Positions 25,998 through 40,397 of a stretch of 64,000 nt of DNA are shown here, piece by piece. The notes under the pieces were generated by a model. The model searched no databases and was not told the DNA's origin. It was given only the letters and a program-made list of their open reading frames with translations. Made by a program: the position numbers and the translations under genes. The stretch covers positions 1,240,001 through 1,304,000 of the forward strand of contig JAKJHU010000016.1 in NCBI GenBank assembly GCA_022316685.1, written 5' to 3'. The stretch is from Progne subis subis. Lineage: Eukaryota; Chordata; Aves; Passeriformes; Hirundinidae. Position 1 is the first letter of the stretch. Every line of letters begins with the position of its first letter.

Positions 25998-28780
25998 GTT
26001 TTTACATAAAAATACATTCTAGATTGGAATTTGATCCTTTTAGGTACAAAATTTTCTTTTTGTATCAAATGTAATTGAAAAACACTTTAATTAAAAAAGC
26101 TGCTTTAGAATCATGCCAAGTATTTTAAAATCAAGCCAAAGTCTACTGCAATTTTAATAGGTATTTACAAGTAATGTAAATAGTTTAGAACTCATGTAAA
26201 TTTATGATACACATATTTTCAGGTCAAGACTGGTAAAATACCCAGATTTTGACTACAAAAAAGAACATTTTTATGCAAGCTGCAGAAAAGAGAGACACTT
26301 CAATACGGCTGACACATTGAGCAAGACAGATCTGCAAGTATTCTCAAAAAAATCCTTTGAGCATCAACACTGTTGTTTGCTCTATGTGAAAATATGAGTT
26401 TCTCTGCAATTCAGTCTGCTCCTGAAATGCACAAATTCCTGGATTTTTTTTTTTTAGTCTTCAAAGCTGGGTATATGATTTATCTCTGAATGTGGGACAG
26501 TCTGCTGCATTTTTTTTAATGGAAAACTGGATTTATTCAAAGGCATGCCACAGGAAGGGTGCTTTGGTAGGTACAGTGTATAGCTGAAGGTCTGTGTCAA
26601 TAACCTCATTCAGCCCAGTCCAAAAAACCCACATTCCCTTCCAGCTCCTTCCCCAATTAATTGATTTCAACTAGTCTTGAGAGGAAAAAGATCAGAAGCT
26701 TTCAATTAGCATGGTTTACTATAGCGTGGTGAAACAAGCTCTGCCACTGATCAAGGATAATATATCCATCGTTTCAATCATTTTAAATTAAGATTTCAGA
26801 ATGGGATAAATTATTCCAAAAATAAATGGGCATTTCAGAATGCTTTCACAAAAAACAGATGCACATTTGACAGGATAATCAAATCCTGATAATCTAGATT
26901 TTTAATACATGTTGTCAACTCTGTTGTCACTCAAATCAAGGTGTCTTGGACCATAACTTTGACAGGAAATAAAAGTATTGGAGGTGAACTCTTACTATAC
27001 ATGACCATCTACCGACATATGAGGAAAAACACAGTCCTGAATTCAGTGCTGCAGTGAAACTGAAGATTCAGCTCACAACCTGAATTCGTTGCTGGCATCT
27101 AGGGGCAGATCAAGGATACAGATTTCTCCATGCCAACAGCATGGAGCTCTTCTGCTACCCAGCTGAGTCTGTGCTCATTTCTTCTGACTCTCAGGAACCA
27201 GAATCTGCAGTGCTTTTCCCTTGCTTCATTCAGGATTTAGCTTTTGTGGCATCAGCCCATTTTTAAATGCACGTTGGGGAACAGATGGATAGGATGACAA
27301 ATTTTGCATATCTGTGCAAATTCCTCATGGAACAAGCTGCCAGATTTTAGTATTTCTAATTTACAAGAATGTTTTTATGCCTTTTATCAGGATCAGACAC
27401 TGCAGCTCACTTTTTGAAGAAGGTAGAAGTAAATAGCTATAGATTTTAGAATGGATAGAAGAGGAATGCTCTTCAGGGAATTTTAAATTCAATAGAAGTC
27501 TATTTGAGTGTTCAGTTCTTTTATCTAGGCACCTTTTAGAGCCAACTAGGAATGCTACAGAATGAGCACAGGAAAGTTTTCCCTCTCTGGTCATCCAATC
27601 AAATTGAGTAGGTCAGCTTTAGAAAGGGAAGTGTTCTTCTGTTCCCCTTTGAGACTCTTACTCATGCATTGATGTGATATTCTGGTTTGTGCCTGCTCTC
27701 TACTATTCTATTAATACAAGAGGGCCCAGGCTCAGGAATACTGGTGGTTTTGTTAGATCTCTCTTGCAGTAGTAAAATCAGAGCAAAAGCAGGATTCAGG
27801 AGAAGAAAGGGTCCATAAAGAGCCTTAGAGACTTGTGGATTCCAGTGATTTCCATGGCAGTAGCAGAAAACAAGATTGTCCTTATTCAGTTTTCTTTTTT
27901 GGTGCCTTGCTTTGTTCCTATGGTAGATGGCATTAACAGTACTTATTATCAAGTTTACCATTTTTCACCTAAAATGTTGAGTTAATTATTTATAGTTTTG
28001 CCAAGTATCAGTACTTTGCCCTTATATTTTGTTTCCAGGCTAAGTATCATGTCAGCTTGAAACCTGGCGATGAGAAGGAAAGGAACATATTTCAATAAGA
28101 ATAATTCATCTCTGTAGTTAGAGTTGGTTGAGACTTTGTTTGTCTACATTATTAAAAAATGTAATCCTACTTTGCTGAAATTCTAGCAATTTTTTTTTAA
28201 GTAGGGACTTGGATTTCAGGTGGCCAAGGATGGGAAGGGGGGGAGTGCCAACCAACCACTGTATCAAGAATGTGGCTTTTTCATCCTTTTGAAACTCTAA
28301 GTCCCACTGAGATGAAAATATGACAGGACAAAAATAACTTCATGAGTGCCAGTAAATCAGCACCTATAAATGATAATTTGAGAAGTGAAATTTATTCAAA
28401 GGGGGTATTTCACAAAAGTGGTGGAATACTAATCAGAATAGCATGTGGTGTTCCGAGGAGTTTTGGGAAAAGCAGGCTGTGAAAAAAATCTTGAGTGCTT
28501 TGTGCAGATGAGCGCTCCAAGCAATTTGGAAAGTGACAACCAAAATATGGAAAACAGTGACTGAGTTATTTTATATGAACAGAAAAAGAAATTTATAAGA
28601 GAAATAAGATCTACAGATTTGCTGAGGCTCTGCATTGCTGATCCTCTGTTTCATGTGACAGGCAGTCCTGTTCACTCTGCAGTGTTAACTGGAAGGTTAT
28701 TTAGCAGCATTGTTCAATCAACATATCATACTGATGGCTTTTGGAAGCCAGACAAACCGTCTAAGTCATCTGCTGACAGG

Positions 28781-29395
28781 TTCACAAAGTCACAGGACGG
28801 CTGAGTTTGGAAGGACCTCAGGAGGGCATCATGTCCAACATCCCTGCTCAAGCAGCATCACATAGAGCCCAGGACCATGTCCAGGAAGCATTTTAATATG
28901 TCCAGGGATGAAGATCCACAACATCCCTGGGCAACTCTGGTCACCATCACAGTGAAAAAGTGTTTCCTGGTGTTCAAAAGCAATGTCTTGTGTTTCAGTT
29001 TGTGCCCATTGCCTCTGGCTGTGGCACTGGGCACTACTGACTTCTGGGTTCTGTCTTCATTGCACCTTCCCTTCAGGTATTTGTATACTTTGAACAGTTT
29101 TCCCCTGAGCCTCCTCTTCTCCAAGTCCCAGCTCTCCTAGCCTGTCTCACAGGAGAGATGCTGCAGTGCCTTCATCCTCTTTGTGGCCCTTCGCTGTATT
29201 CTCTCCAGTACATCCATGTCTCTCTCCATTTCTCTGGAGTCCAGAACTTGAACCAGGCCTCCCCAGTCCCAGGCCAACGCCTCCATTGTCTCTTGGCCCG
29301 AGAGAGCCCCATGTCTCCCATGTAGCCTGCTGCTACAGCTTAGCTGTGAAGCCTTCATCCCCAGATTTGCCCAGCCACGCTGCATGTCATTCATC
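28781..29395 (-). repeat. CR1 LINE fragment, longest well-preserved copy
   Basis: Antisense CR1 3' region of about 600 bases with nearly all diagnostic blocks in order: ttggaaggacctcaggaggg, cccaggaccatgtccaggaa, the block ending ccctgggcaactctggtcacc, cagtttgtgcccattgcctc, cttcccttcaggtatttgta, cacaggagagatgctgcagt and cctctttgtggcccttcgct. It is non-coding and 5' truncated. Confidence 0.9.
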
Positions 29396-29587
29396 CAGAG
29401 CCAATTCAGTCATGCTGGTCCTTACCCCACAAGGATTACTGCAAAAGACAGCTGCCACAGATTTGTATCACAAAATCACAGAAGGGTTGACGTAGCTGAG
29501 TATAAGACAGCTAATACTTTAAGTTCCTTCCTAGTGTTGATAATTCATTTTTAAATCTTGGCAAAATTAGGGGGACAGGAGAATGAG

Positions 29588-29622
<35 letters not shown>
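29588..29622 (+). repeat. Poly-A tract, 35 bases
   Basis: An uninterrupted A run. It starts about 90 bases beyond a short CR1 3' end. CR1 elements do not use poly-A tails, so it is not readily explained by the CR1. Confidence 0.9.
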
Positions 29623-29625
<3 letters not shown>

Positions 29626-32600
29626 TGTAAAAATTTAGCTTTGTTGTTCAGCTTCAGTTGAGAAAGAGAAAAAAATGTGATCAAAAATATTTATGTTCTT
29701 TTAACATTTTGAGCAGGGTGCACAAGTAAAACCTAGGGTTTCCTGAGATAAGGCAATTCGAATTAAAAAACAGCATGATGCACCTTTTGCACATACTCTG
29801 TGGGGATTTAGATCCTATACAGCAAGAGACACCAGTGACTCAGCACACAGTGCGAATTAAAAATAGGACTTTGCAAATAATTAAACAAATAAACACTTGT
29901 TACAAAGATCACTCCAATACATACCCCACCTTCTACTGTACACTCCAGGCACTTAGGTCTACAAGGTCAATGATTTGGCTACATTGCCAGAAGCCTCCTT
30001 TGTGACAAGTCAGCTTGTTGCCACATGGTTATGAAACAAGAGCATTGACACTCTGTCAGAAATGTGTTGGATTTTTTTTTTTCCTCTCTCTTCATCTTTA
30101 GTCAAGTTAGATCTCCACAAAAGTGTGTGAATGACAGCCCCAGTGTGACTGTATTCTTTTATAAAATCACAAAAGTGTTCAGCTTGAGCAGAACTGATAC
30201 CAGCCTCCCGGCAATATCTTATCAACATCCATGAGCCTTGGCCTCCAGTGACCTCTTGCAGCAGTGAGCTTCATTTAAACCCAGTTTAGACAGAAGTTTC
30301 CCTGCTGGAAAAGGCTTGCAACACTACCAACTCTGTTCAGGCCTTGGTTCAGGCCAACTGAACCAAGATCACCACCACATTTCACATAGTTATCCAAAGA
30401 GCACATAGATGGCAATTGTTGGTCACTATCTATCCAACCTGGACTATGTTATTAACTGATTTTTATGTCCATAATGGGGGTTATTGCGATATATATTAGC
30501 ATCTTTTTAAAGACAGCTTGGGGACCTGTTCCTAGCAAGATGATCTGTAGGTAAATTATTTCATAACGTAATGGAAACTTTGCAAACTGCAGGAAGAAAT
30601 CCAAAGGGATTGCCTAAAATCTAAAATTATCTTGTGAAGACTATGCTCTCCAAGCTCCCTCACTTCTTAGCAGTGAAAGAAAGTTTTCTAGGGCGCAGAA
30701 ACTTAAACCAACTTCAGTCACCCTGCATTGCCCTCTAGGAAAGTCCCACAGGAAGCCCAGGGTTATAAATGCTGTGAGGCTGAAGTTAACAGGGCGTAAA
30801 AGACTCTTTATGAAGCAATATGTACAGTAAGAAGAATAACAAGAACTTGTGGGATATTTTGGGGGTTTTTTACTTTATTTTTGACTGCTCAAAAATATTC
30901 CTCAGTTACGCATTTAATTCTCAATGAAGAACAGCGTCAAATTGCTTATAGCAGAGACTTGTAAGGAGAGTTGTGGGGTTTTTTTAATTAGATGCACCTC
31001 AGGATATGATACCTCTGTGACTTCTCTGTGACTTCATTAGTTTCCCAGGCCTACCTGACAACAGCTGTCTTATCAGCCTGATAGCTCAAGACACCTGGAG
31101 TGAAATATAACAAGAGATGGAGAAACAGATAACACCTATTTTGATGGAGTTAACATATTAAAAATGTTGATATAAAAGGTCAGATGTCTGGTTCTGGGCA
31201 TATGATGTGTATAACTAGATAAATTTAAGTCTAGTGTGGGGAACAAAGGAAAGGAGGAAGGAAAAGCACCACCTATCTACGTCCACTAATCCCACAGTTA
31301 CACTGCAGACAGTGGTGGGATCCCCTATTGCAGAACTCATTCCCAGCTACCTTTGTTTTGTAGCAGCTTCCTGGCTCACACTGTTCTGCTCTGTCACAGC
31401 CACAATGAACCCCCTATTAAACTGCAATAGCTTAGTCATTACCATACTCAAGTAGTATAACAAAATACTTATAACAAAATGCTACAAATAGAACTAATAT
31501 TCTTAGACTTATTCATGATAATAGCATGGAAATTCCCATATGTTTTGAGGAGGAAAATAATTTAGAAATTATCAGTTTGATATCCTGATGGTAAAGAAAC
31601 TTTATGGTCTATAAAATCTTTTTAACAAAATGCTTTACCCTAGTAAAGTGAAGCCTGCTCATTAAACCTCTCAGTGGCCATTTCATGATTGGGTGTGTAT
31701 TTTATTCATAATGTTTTGGTTATGGTACCTGAGATGCATTCCCCAAACCTTACAGTATTTTTTTAATATTATGAAACTGTGTTCTTTTACTGCAAGTGTC
31801 TATAGGTAAAGAAATTAGGCAGCTTATAGAACACAAAACAAATATACTGATTTTTAAACACAGGCACTTCTGATAGATAAGTGACAAAACTGGATGGAAG
31901 TACTTACAGGAATCTGGGTAATCATTGGATAAAATATAGAACCAGATCCTGATCCCACATATATTATCTGTAGGAGCTGACCCATAGAAGCCTAAATGGC
32001 ATCCTAGCAAATCCTTATGCTCCACACCATGTACACACATCCTAAGGCACCTTAAACCCTTCCCATGAAGGAACTTGATGTGATAGAGAATCAAAATAGC
32101 TCTTATTGCAAAGTAAGCAGTGTACATTTGTATACATCATGTATTAGTTCTTTGTGGAATGTAACAATTTTTAGATGTGGTCTGAGTGATTTTATGATAA
32201 TAGCAGAGGTATTTGAAGAACACCTACATTCATAGGATTGCCTTAAAATATATCCACAATGTTTAGAATCTCTAATACCATTTCAGTGTCCTCCACAGCC
32301 ATACCAGAATGTAAAGCAAATGGCACACCTTTGACGAATTTTTCTTATTTGGGTTCCTACTTCTACTATTCAGGCAATAAGTGGTTTCCTAAGATCTCTT
32401 ATACATTGATTTTTTTTTTTTTTTTCTTTCTGACAAGCTTTCAGCATGTGATAACATCTGCCAGTTTGTTACCTTGTTCTCTTTTTAAGATCTGATTTGA
32501 ACTGATTAAACAGCTTAGTAAACTGATTTTTCATCACGTTCAAAGCTGAAACCTGCTCCATCACTTTCCATCAAAGAAGATAAGATTACAAAGGAGTCAA

Positions 32601-34329
32601 CACATTAGTGACCCCTGAAGAATCTCGATCATTTCTACTTTCTCTGCTATTACATTTCTCTACAAACCCCTTAACTTCAGTGCTAGTGCCATTTCTTCTA
32701 AAAAAAAGAAAAAAAAAAAAAAAAGCATCCAATTATACAGACTAGAGTGATTCTGAGAAACACTACACCATTTCAAAAGCATCTGGTAGGTCCTTTTCAA
32801 ATATCACTGATATTTTTCAAGCTAGAATTTCAAGGTCCAAGACTCCTGTAGAAGTCTTACCCAAGTAACACAAATAGCCTATTTAGAGCCTGTTTAGTTT
32901 TAATAAATGATATTTCCCACAAAAAGATAAACCAAAGATATAGGGATTAATTCAACCATTCTTTAGCAAAGCTTTTTAAGAATATAAAAAAAAATTAATT
33001 TCACATATATCAGTGGGGTATAAAAGCAGCATTATGTTGCTCCCTCCTCTGGGTTCTTACAGCAGCTGACAATGTGGTCTCCAAAACAAATTTCATACTT
33101 TTTCCTTCAAGTGTCACAGGACTTCTAAATACTTTTGAATAAAAAAATGGTTGACAGTGACAATTATTGCAGTTCCAGAAAAACTTTTTACCAACTTATT
33201 TCTCATTTGCTAAAATGTGAATGTAGCAAATAAATTGCATGCATACATATAAAGAACTGAAACCAGTCTTCTTAAAATTAACCAGGAATTTATTTATACC
33301 CAGGCTAAGTGAGGTGCTAAGTACTCTCATTTGCCATCATTTTAATTTAAGGGTAATGGATTTATACGCATATGCTTGGAAATCAACAAAAAATTCCACA
33401 GTGCCTTGTAAAAAGCTCACTATGGCTTTTCCATGGAATCCAAGAGGCATGTCCTGTTTCCAAATGCCAGAGCTTATTTACATAACTAATAAGGTGAGTT
33501 TGAGTTCAAGTAAACAAGTTGGGCAGAACATGCAAAAGGTGTCAGTCTTCCTGCTGCTAGACTGAGGGAAGGTACTAGTGGAGAGCTCAACATACCTCCA
33601 TTTTCAATGGACTTTGTGATTTGGAAGTTTAGTTTGAACACAAATGTTTATCCATTTTGCATCTCAGTTCAAAGAAAAATCCACGTGACAAGGGGGAAAT
33701 AAAGACTGGTTAAAAAAGTCACAGGCCAGAAATTTCACTTGGCAGTGATCTTGGTTTTTTCTACAGTGCTGCTCCTGGTCAGTCTCTAGACAGGCCTGAG
33801 AAATGAGAGGAATGCAAAATACATTGTCCAACTGCAGTCTGGAAAAGACTCTGTGGCTTAGTCTAGACACAAACTTCTTCCAATTTCTCTTGCTGAAGGG
33901 GAAGGAATATGTGGGTGATCTTTGTCTGTTATATGTTCCTTCCATCACAAGTGTTGGGAAGATTCGTGACTCTATTAATTCTCTAATTTCCTTCCCACAA
34001 AGCCTCCTCCTCACAAAAGCACATTGACATGTGCCTACTCATGTAGGCATAAGTGTTACAACCTCGTCTTAATATAGATATATATCTGTTTGTACATATA
34101 AACCTGCAAAGCTCAAAGGAAGATAAATTTATAAGGGCAGTAAATCATGTTATTTTCCAAATGCCAAGGGTTAGAGAAGCTCGTCAGTGCAATAATACTG
34201 TGTCAATGGGAGTCTGTCAAAACTCCATGGGAGTTTGTCCCACCACTGTGCCAGGTCACCTTGCCCCAGAATTAAAATATATTCTTCAGTATTATTTCAT
34301 GTTTTTACCTCAGACTCTCTGACCTGAAA

Positions 34330-34645
34330 TAAGAGTGAAACAGTGGCAACAAACTTGAAAGGACTGTCAATCCAAAGTTTAGTAAGTACACCAGGAAGGA
34401 GCATCCTGGACTCTGTTAACAAGAAACAACAGATAGATGGACACGAGAGAAGTTCAAACATACAAATAAAATCTTTCTCACTGTCAGGACAGTGACAGTG
34501 AAAGAGGTTGCCCAGAGAGGAAGCACAGTATCTGTTCTTAAAGATTTTCAAACAACTGGATAAAGCCCTGGTCTCACCTCATATATATGCCTCTTCTGAG
34601 CAGAAGGATAGGTTAGGAACTTCCTGAAATCCAACACTCTTAAGA
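34330..34645 (+). repeat. CR1 LINE fragment
   Basis: Plus-strand CR1 3' region, strongly diverged. The best block is gtgaaagaggttgcccagag, followed by cttaaagattttcaaacaac and tggataaagccctgg. The tail (about 34605-34645) still resembles the CR1 terminal gene-length consensus. Confidence 0.65.
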
Positions 34646-36435
34646 GAAGGGGGATTAATCTAGTTGAGTATTCACTGTGTGCTCTTTCCAGGACATTAAT
34701 TTATTGCTGCTAATCTTCATGTCATTAATCAGTTTCTTTACCGAGGGATACAAACGTGTTATCACAGGTACAACTGCAATGATCATACTATAGAGTTTTC
34801 ATGCTACATATATGTACCACCAGTCATTTAAATCAACTCTTTCAGGTGATAAGCCACACTCTGGCTCAAATTGGTAACTGCCAGGGATGGCAGTGGAATA
34901 AAGAGATTTGAAAACACTAGGTTTGAAAATGAGATGGCAGCAAGACACTGACTTTACACACAGTTATAGTGGGGATAATTCAGATGGCTCCATGGATGAC
35001 ATCTTTCCCAACAATTTTCTTAATATAATCTGTAAATCTTTATAAAATTCACCAGTTTTCCATCTTAATCTCTTTACTGCACTTAAAGTATTACTTGCAC
35101 AAATGGTCCCGGGAATGAGGAATACATTAAACTAGCAACTGTATCAACAAATGTTAAAATAAAGAAGTCTAGAGAAGGAAAAGAGTGGAAAATGTTATCA
35201 TTCCTATATTGTTATCTCCACATTGTTTCCCATTACAATCTTATGTTGAACATCCCCCAACACACTCCCAGTTAATGACTTCCTTGCACAGATATTAATG
35301 GGTCGGGATGGAGCCTTAAATTGAAAAAGAAACCCCTTCTCTCCAAGAAAAGGGGTAAGACACTTGAATTGCCATTTATCACTGAGACATTGGACACTAA
35401 GACATGACATTTTGAAAGCAGCAAGTGCTGACCTTTATTTGCTAAGATCAAAGGGTAGTTTGAGCTGTTGTACCAGTGTTCTTGGGTACGCTGACAAATC
35501 TTTTTTCCTAACCTCAGGTATTTTCACTGGTTTCATTTATAATGCCAAGTAAGGTGGGGGTGCATACCTGAAAAACCCCTGCATTTACAATATGTTTACA
35601 GTTTTTATACTGAATTGTATTTGTATTAATTAATGATAATTAATGATAGTGTAGATAATTAATTAATGATAGTATATTACACTATTATATTAAATGCTGT
35701 TATAAAAAGAACCCAGGTAATTGTTCAAGAAAGAAAAAGAAATAAGAAATTGCTATATTGAATGGAATGTCACCTGGGGGTGAGCACTCAGGAGGCAGTT
35801 GGACAAGCCAGCTGGGATAAAAGAGAGAGGAGCTTGAAAGGAATCTGCAAAGGATTCGCTGACTGCAAAGAGTGAGGAAAAAGAGATGTAGTCATAGATT
35901 ACTAGAAGACCAGAGAACTAATGGACAATAAGAGTGAATGAATACATTGAGGGATGGGAAATTCTAACAGCATGCACTTCACACTGACAGAAGCACTGGC
36001 CACACTGAAGTGCCTCAGGAGTTTCCTGCCTGCCTCGCTTTTTCTGGCAAGCCAGTCTTTCAGTGAGGAAGCCTTCCAAAACCTTTACCCAGGCTACTGG
36101 AACAGCAGAATGTCTCAAGACACCACCAAGACAGTGAAGAAACTAGCAAAGTACATTTTACTGAGCACTGGTTAACATATTTCAGATTAACTCCCAAAAT
36201 ATACACAAAAGTATGAATGCTTTCTTTATTGACCATAGAGGGTTTTCTTAAACGATGCTTTGCTCAGGCACAAACCTGCACCTTGTTTCAATGCCAAAGA
36301 GATCCCAAAGACTTAAGCATGGTTTTAGTGGATACTTTGGAGTCAAAAACTAGAGGAAAGTTATTTTGTCATATATGCAAATATATCTGTATATAAATAT
36401 ACACATATTTTTATCATGCTAACACGCTAAACACT

Positions 36436-36459
36436 AAAAAAAAAAAAAAAAAAAAAAAA
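36436..36459 (+). repeat. Poly-A tract, 24 bases
   Basis: An uninterrupted A run in AT-rich intergenic DNA, with no recognisable element attached to it. Confidence 0.85.
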
Positions 36460-36550
36460 GACTCGGGATATTTTATAGTTTTTTGCAATGTACAATTTAA
36501 AGCTGCCAGAGCTCACATCAGCTGTTGGAAGTGCAAATGTGTTGTTTCTG

Positions 36551-36564
36551 ACGCTAGATGGCAG
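36551..36564 (+). promoter_or_regulatory. Candidate CTCF site
   Basis: The sequence acgctagatggcag matches the CTCF core on the plus strand apart from the first positions. Its orientation is opposite to the candidate at 25699. Confidence 0.4.
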
Positions 36565-37249
36565 GAGATTGAAGTAAATCTTTTCTGTGGGTCAGAACAG
36601 CCTTCTTAAGAAATCAGTTCAAAAAACAAATGCCTGACATTTTGTTTATCAGGTGATCAAATCGAGATATATAGAGAGGATTCTGAAATCAAGCAGAACA
36701 TATTTTAAAGTTTTTAAAGCTAAAATGTTTCTCAGAGAATGACTGTTCAAATGCACATGTGTAAGCTCAGTAATTAAATGAAGTTCACAAAGAGTTAAAA
36801 AAATGGTGGAACTGATTCTACAAATTTTTAACCCCAGTGAAATTCTTCCAGGTGTGCTTAGAAGCTGGCTGAGTCTCAATTTTACATTCATCAAGTGTTC
36901 TGTTGGTCTTTTTCTTTATCAGAATGATATTTTAGAGCAGCATCCAACACACAGGGCTGTAATCAAGATAATGCAGAGCCAGTCAGATGAGCTGGCATTT
37001 TCCACTATTTATTAAGTGCCCTCTGAAAATAGTGAGTATCATTACACCTCTTTTCTAGACAGACAAACTCAAGCTGAGGAAGACGATGTAATTTGTCCAG
37101 TCATCATCAGGCTAGCAGCAAAATCACTCAGACTTGGCTTCTGCTTCTAGCCACTGCCTTCCAACAGCACAGTAAATATCCACTAAAAATATATTCTGGT
37201 ACCTTTTGTCATCTAGTAAATTTTCTTCCACATTGATATTTTGTATGCA

Positions 37250-37590
37250 ACAGGTGATCATCACAAGCTTCCAGCATCTGAAGGGAGCCTACAGGGAAGC
37301 CAGAGAGGGACTCTTCATCAGGCATTGCAGGACAAGGAGCAATGAGTGTAAATTGAAAGAGAGGAAATTTAGGTTAGATATTAGGAAAAAAATTTTTACT
37401 TTGAGAGTGGTTACACTGGAACAGATTGCCCGGGAGGGTGTTGGATACACAAACCCTGGTGATCTTCAAAGTCAGGTTGGATAAGGCCTTGATCAACTTG
37501 GTCTAGCAGGAGGTTCCCTGCACATGGCCAGGGTGGTTGGGAATAAATTATCTCTAAGATCCATTTCAACACCTAATTCTACAATTGGGA
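37250..37590 (+). repeat. CR1 LINE fragment
   Basis: Plus-strand CR1 3' region with ttccagcatctgaagggagc, gagagggactcttcatcagg, gttagatattaggaaaaaaa, gaacagattgcccgggaggg and a tail, ctctaagatccatttcaaca followed by attctacaattg. Confidence 0.8.
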
Positions 37591-40397
37591 GTTCAAGTGG
37601 CCTCTGATAATGGGAACAGGACTAATCCCAATTCCCTCCTAAACCACTTCAGCTGATGGCTCCTTCCACATTTGTTATGGATCTTAGCAAATAGAGGACA
37701 CTTGTCTTAGATGTTATAAATTATTCATTTACAGTATCATATTGAAGTTAATCAACCCAAAGGATTCTCTTTAATTCATTGTTCCGATGCATTTTGCACT
37801 GGTTCAGTTTAGTAGATCAGACTTATTACATCTGCCTGTGAAGCCTTGATGAGATGGTTCCCATTAATTTCAATTTCCTAATAATCCAAATTTCCGTTGT
37901 TCATCTGTTACGTAGTCTCTTAACCTGTGAATTTGCACTTTAGTTATATTGCATAAAACTATTCTTGATCTGTGCTATTTAGAACATTAAGCAATATGAA
38001 ATTGTGTATTGTTTTTCTAAAAAGTCGGAATATATTGCACCTACATGGCAATCAACCTAGCTCCCAGAGGGGTAGCTTATGTTTGTGAACAAGTGTCAAA
38101 TATACTTGATTTAAATCTTTTAATGTACCTTTTTTCACCATCCATACTGACTAACTTTCTTTTTACTTCCACTCCAATCCTCAGATTTTTTTTTTTTTTT
38201 TTTCTAATTGCACCCTGTGTAAACCACCTGTCTTCCCCAGGACTTGTCAGATCAACAACCTTACCTGGATGAGCTATTCTGCTTTTGTAATACATAATAT
38301 GGAACAGTATTTGACTTTTCCATAAACTTTACAGAGGTCCATTATTTATCTAAAATCATGAAAGGTCAGGATACAGCTTCTCTGGGAATGATGATCAATA
38401 TTTTCTTTATCGCTTATTAGATATTGTTCATGATCCTCCTTGATCACTGCTCGAGTAATTCCCAGTTCTCTTGAGGTATTAGGTTATAATGTTGATTCTT
38501 GCTTCTCACAAATACAGAACAGATTTTGCTATTGAACACTTACGTTAATTCTACATTATTATTAATAATTTAACCATCAAGCAGTGCCTCTTTGCCACAG
38601 CTAGGATTTACACTGTACTCAATGTATTTAAGCCCTTTTTTTCTTAGGTTTGCCAGTCATGAATTTCTTCCTGGTGGTTTTAAATCCTCTTACAACTCAG
38701 AATTTATGAAGTATAGAATAAGTGTATCCACTGGTATATATTTCTCTTTTTTTCTTGTTACATATTGCTTTTTCCATTTTAATCACTGCACCTATTTCAC
38801 TCATGAACCAGGATGAAGTTTAGGCAGTACTGTCCTATTTCCTGGGAAATAAAAATCATTGAATGATGTCTTCAGGCCATAAAATAAATTATTCTCAAAG
38901 GTTATGCAATTCAATACAGTTTTTGTTTTCTTCTATTAGAGAGGTATTTAAGAAATAACATCTATTTTTCATTTGACCCTTAACAAATCCTAATCAGTGT
39001 CCTTCCTGTGCTTTATTAATGTACTGATCCACAGATATTCAAGACCCCATGATTCTTTTTTAATCTGTTTTCAAACAGGTAATGGTGTGTCTATTGTGAA
39101 AGACCTTACTGATTTATGCTTTTTACTCTCTACCCTCACTAGATGGGTCAAAAGTAGTTTCTCTACAGTAGAGTAACTGGGGTTTTCTTGAGGGATTATA
39201 GAGGAAGACTGTCATGACAACAATTTTCTGTATTTCTGACAGGTAGCTGAAGATACTAGCAAAATGTGCCATTGCCTTTAAACCACCTGTTGGCATTTGG
39301 AATGTCAAAGATGTGTGAAATGAAAGGAAACATCATGGCACTTCTCTTATTTTTGAGGGTAAGAATACATTCCAGTGGTGGGATGGTACAACCTTCAGAG
39401 AGCTGCGTGGCAATTTCCTCATAAGTATTGACCTTTCTACCTGCTAGACAAAGCTCTAGATTATCAAATTAAATCCTTGGATTTAATCCAGAACAGTCTC
39501 TGAGCTAAGAGGTTTTTTGCTATGGAGACAGTTTCCATGGTGCATGGGTAGTATAATTCTATCAGATATATCAACCAATTTGACAAAATTTGACCAAAGT
39601 ATATGCAGATTAACTTTATATTTTCTTTGAAACAACAATATTCTCAGATGCAGTCACTTGTTCATATCCAGTGATAGTTGCATGACAGAATGCAAAATAG
39701 TATTACACTAAAATACTTCCATATTAATAAAGATGTTACTTAGAAAAAATATGCTTGACAGTTCATATGGATCTTCACTACTAAGTTTTGCATTATTAGA
39801 GGGCAGAAAATTGAAATTCATTTCCAAGGAAAAGGTGCCAGAGTTCTTTTTTGGTGTCTTAGAATAAGGAAAGTTTTCGCTCTATGGAGCCCAGATTCAA
39901 AAATGTTCATTGCTTGTCTGCTATGTCAGGCACAAGCTGCGGGCAGGAAAGCAGGACACTATCTGGGCTGGAAAAACAAACGTTTAGAGTTTAGCAAGAT
40001 AATTGAACTGATAATAGAACAATTGAGCTGATAATGAATCTAAATTGAGGTTTTTTATCTGTAGAACTTACCTACTATACTTCAGCTGCGCATATACCTG
40101 AGCCAAACTTTACCACAAATGATTATTCCCCTTCCGCAGTCACACAGAGATTGGTGCTTATGTGAAACACTTTTAATAGTGTTAAGAAAAAACAGAGAAA
40201 GCCATCACTTGGTTAACAAGTTGATGTCCGCTGACTGACTACTCAAGGAAGAAAAACAGTCTAACAGGCTTCTAAGGGGTAAAGGTATTTTCTACTCTGC
40301 TTGTCTGCTCCTGCTCTGTTCTCATGTGCTAACCTCTAAGGACAGTAACACAGCAGATGAAAAAACTTTTCTTCTTCCTAGTATATTGCTTTCAGGT

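Larger units (their letters stand above)
14226..28780. other. Intergenic DNA, middle-left
   Basis: No gene is recognised. The contents I can name are a polypyrimidine minisatellite (15016-15146), a cluster of plus-strand CR1 pieces (15955-17215), a CR1 3' end (18580-18690), a GC-rich block (18810-19090), a minus-strand CR1 (19594-19870), an AT/GT dinucleotide tract (25959-25997) and two CTCF-like motifs (20302-20316, 25699-25713). The remainder is AT-rich sequence without further structure I can support. Confidence 0.55.

Noticed and set aside
28858..29495. Open frames of 85-109 residues on both strands near 29 kb
   Set aside because: They fall within the non-coding 3' region of a CR1 element.
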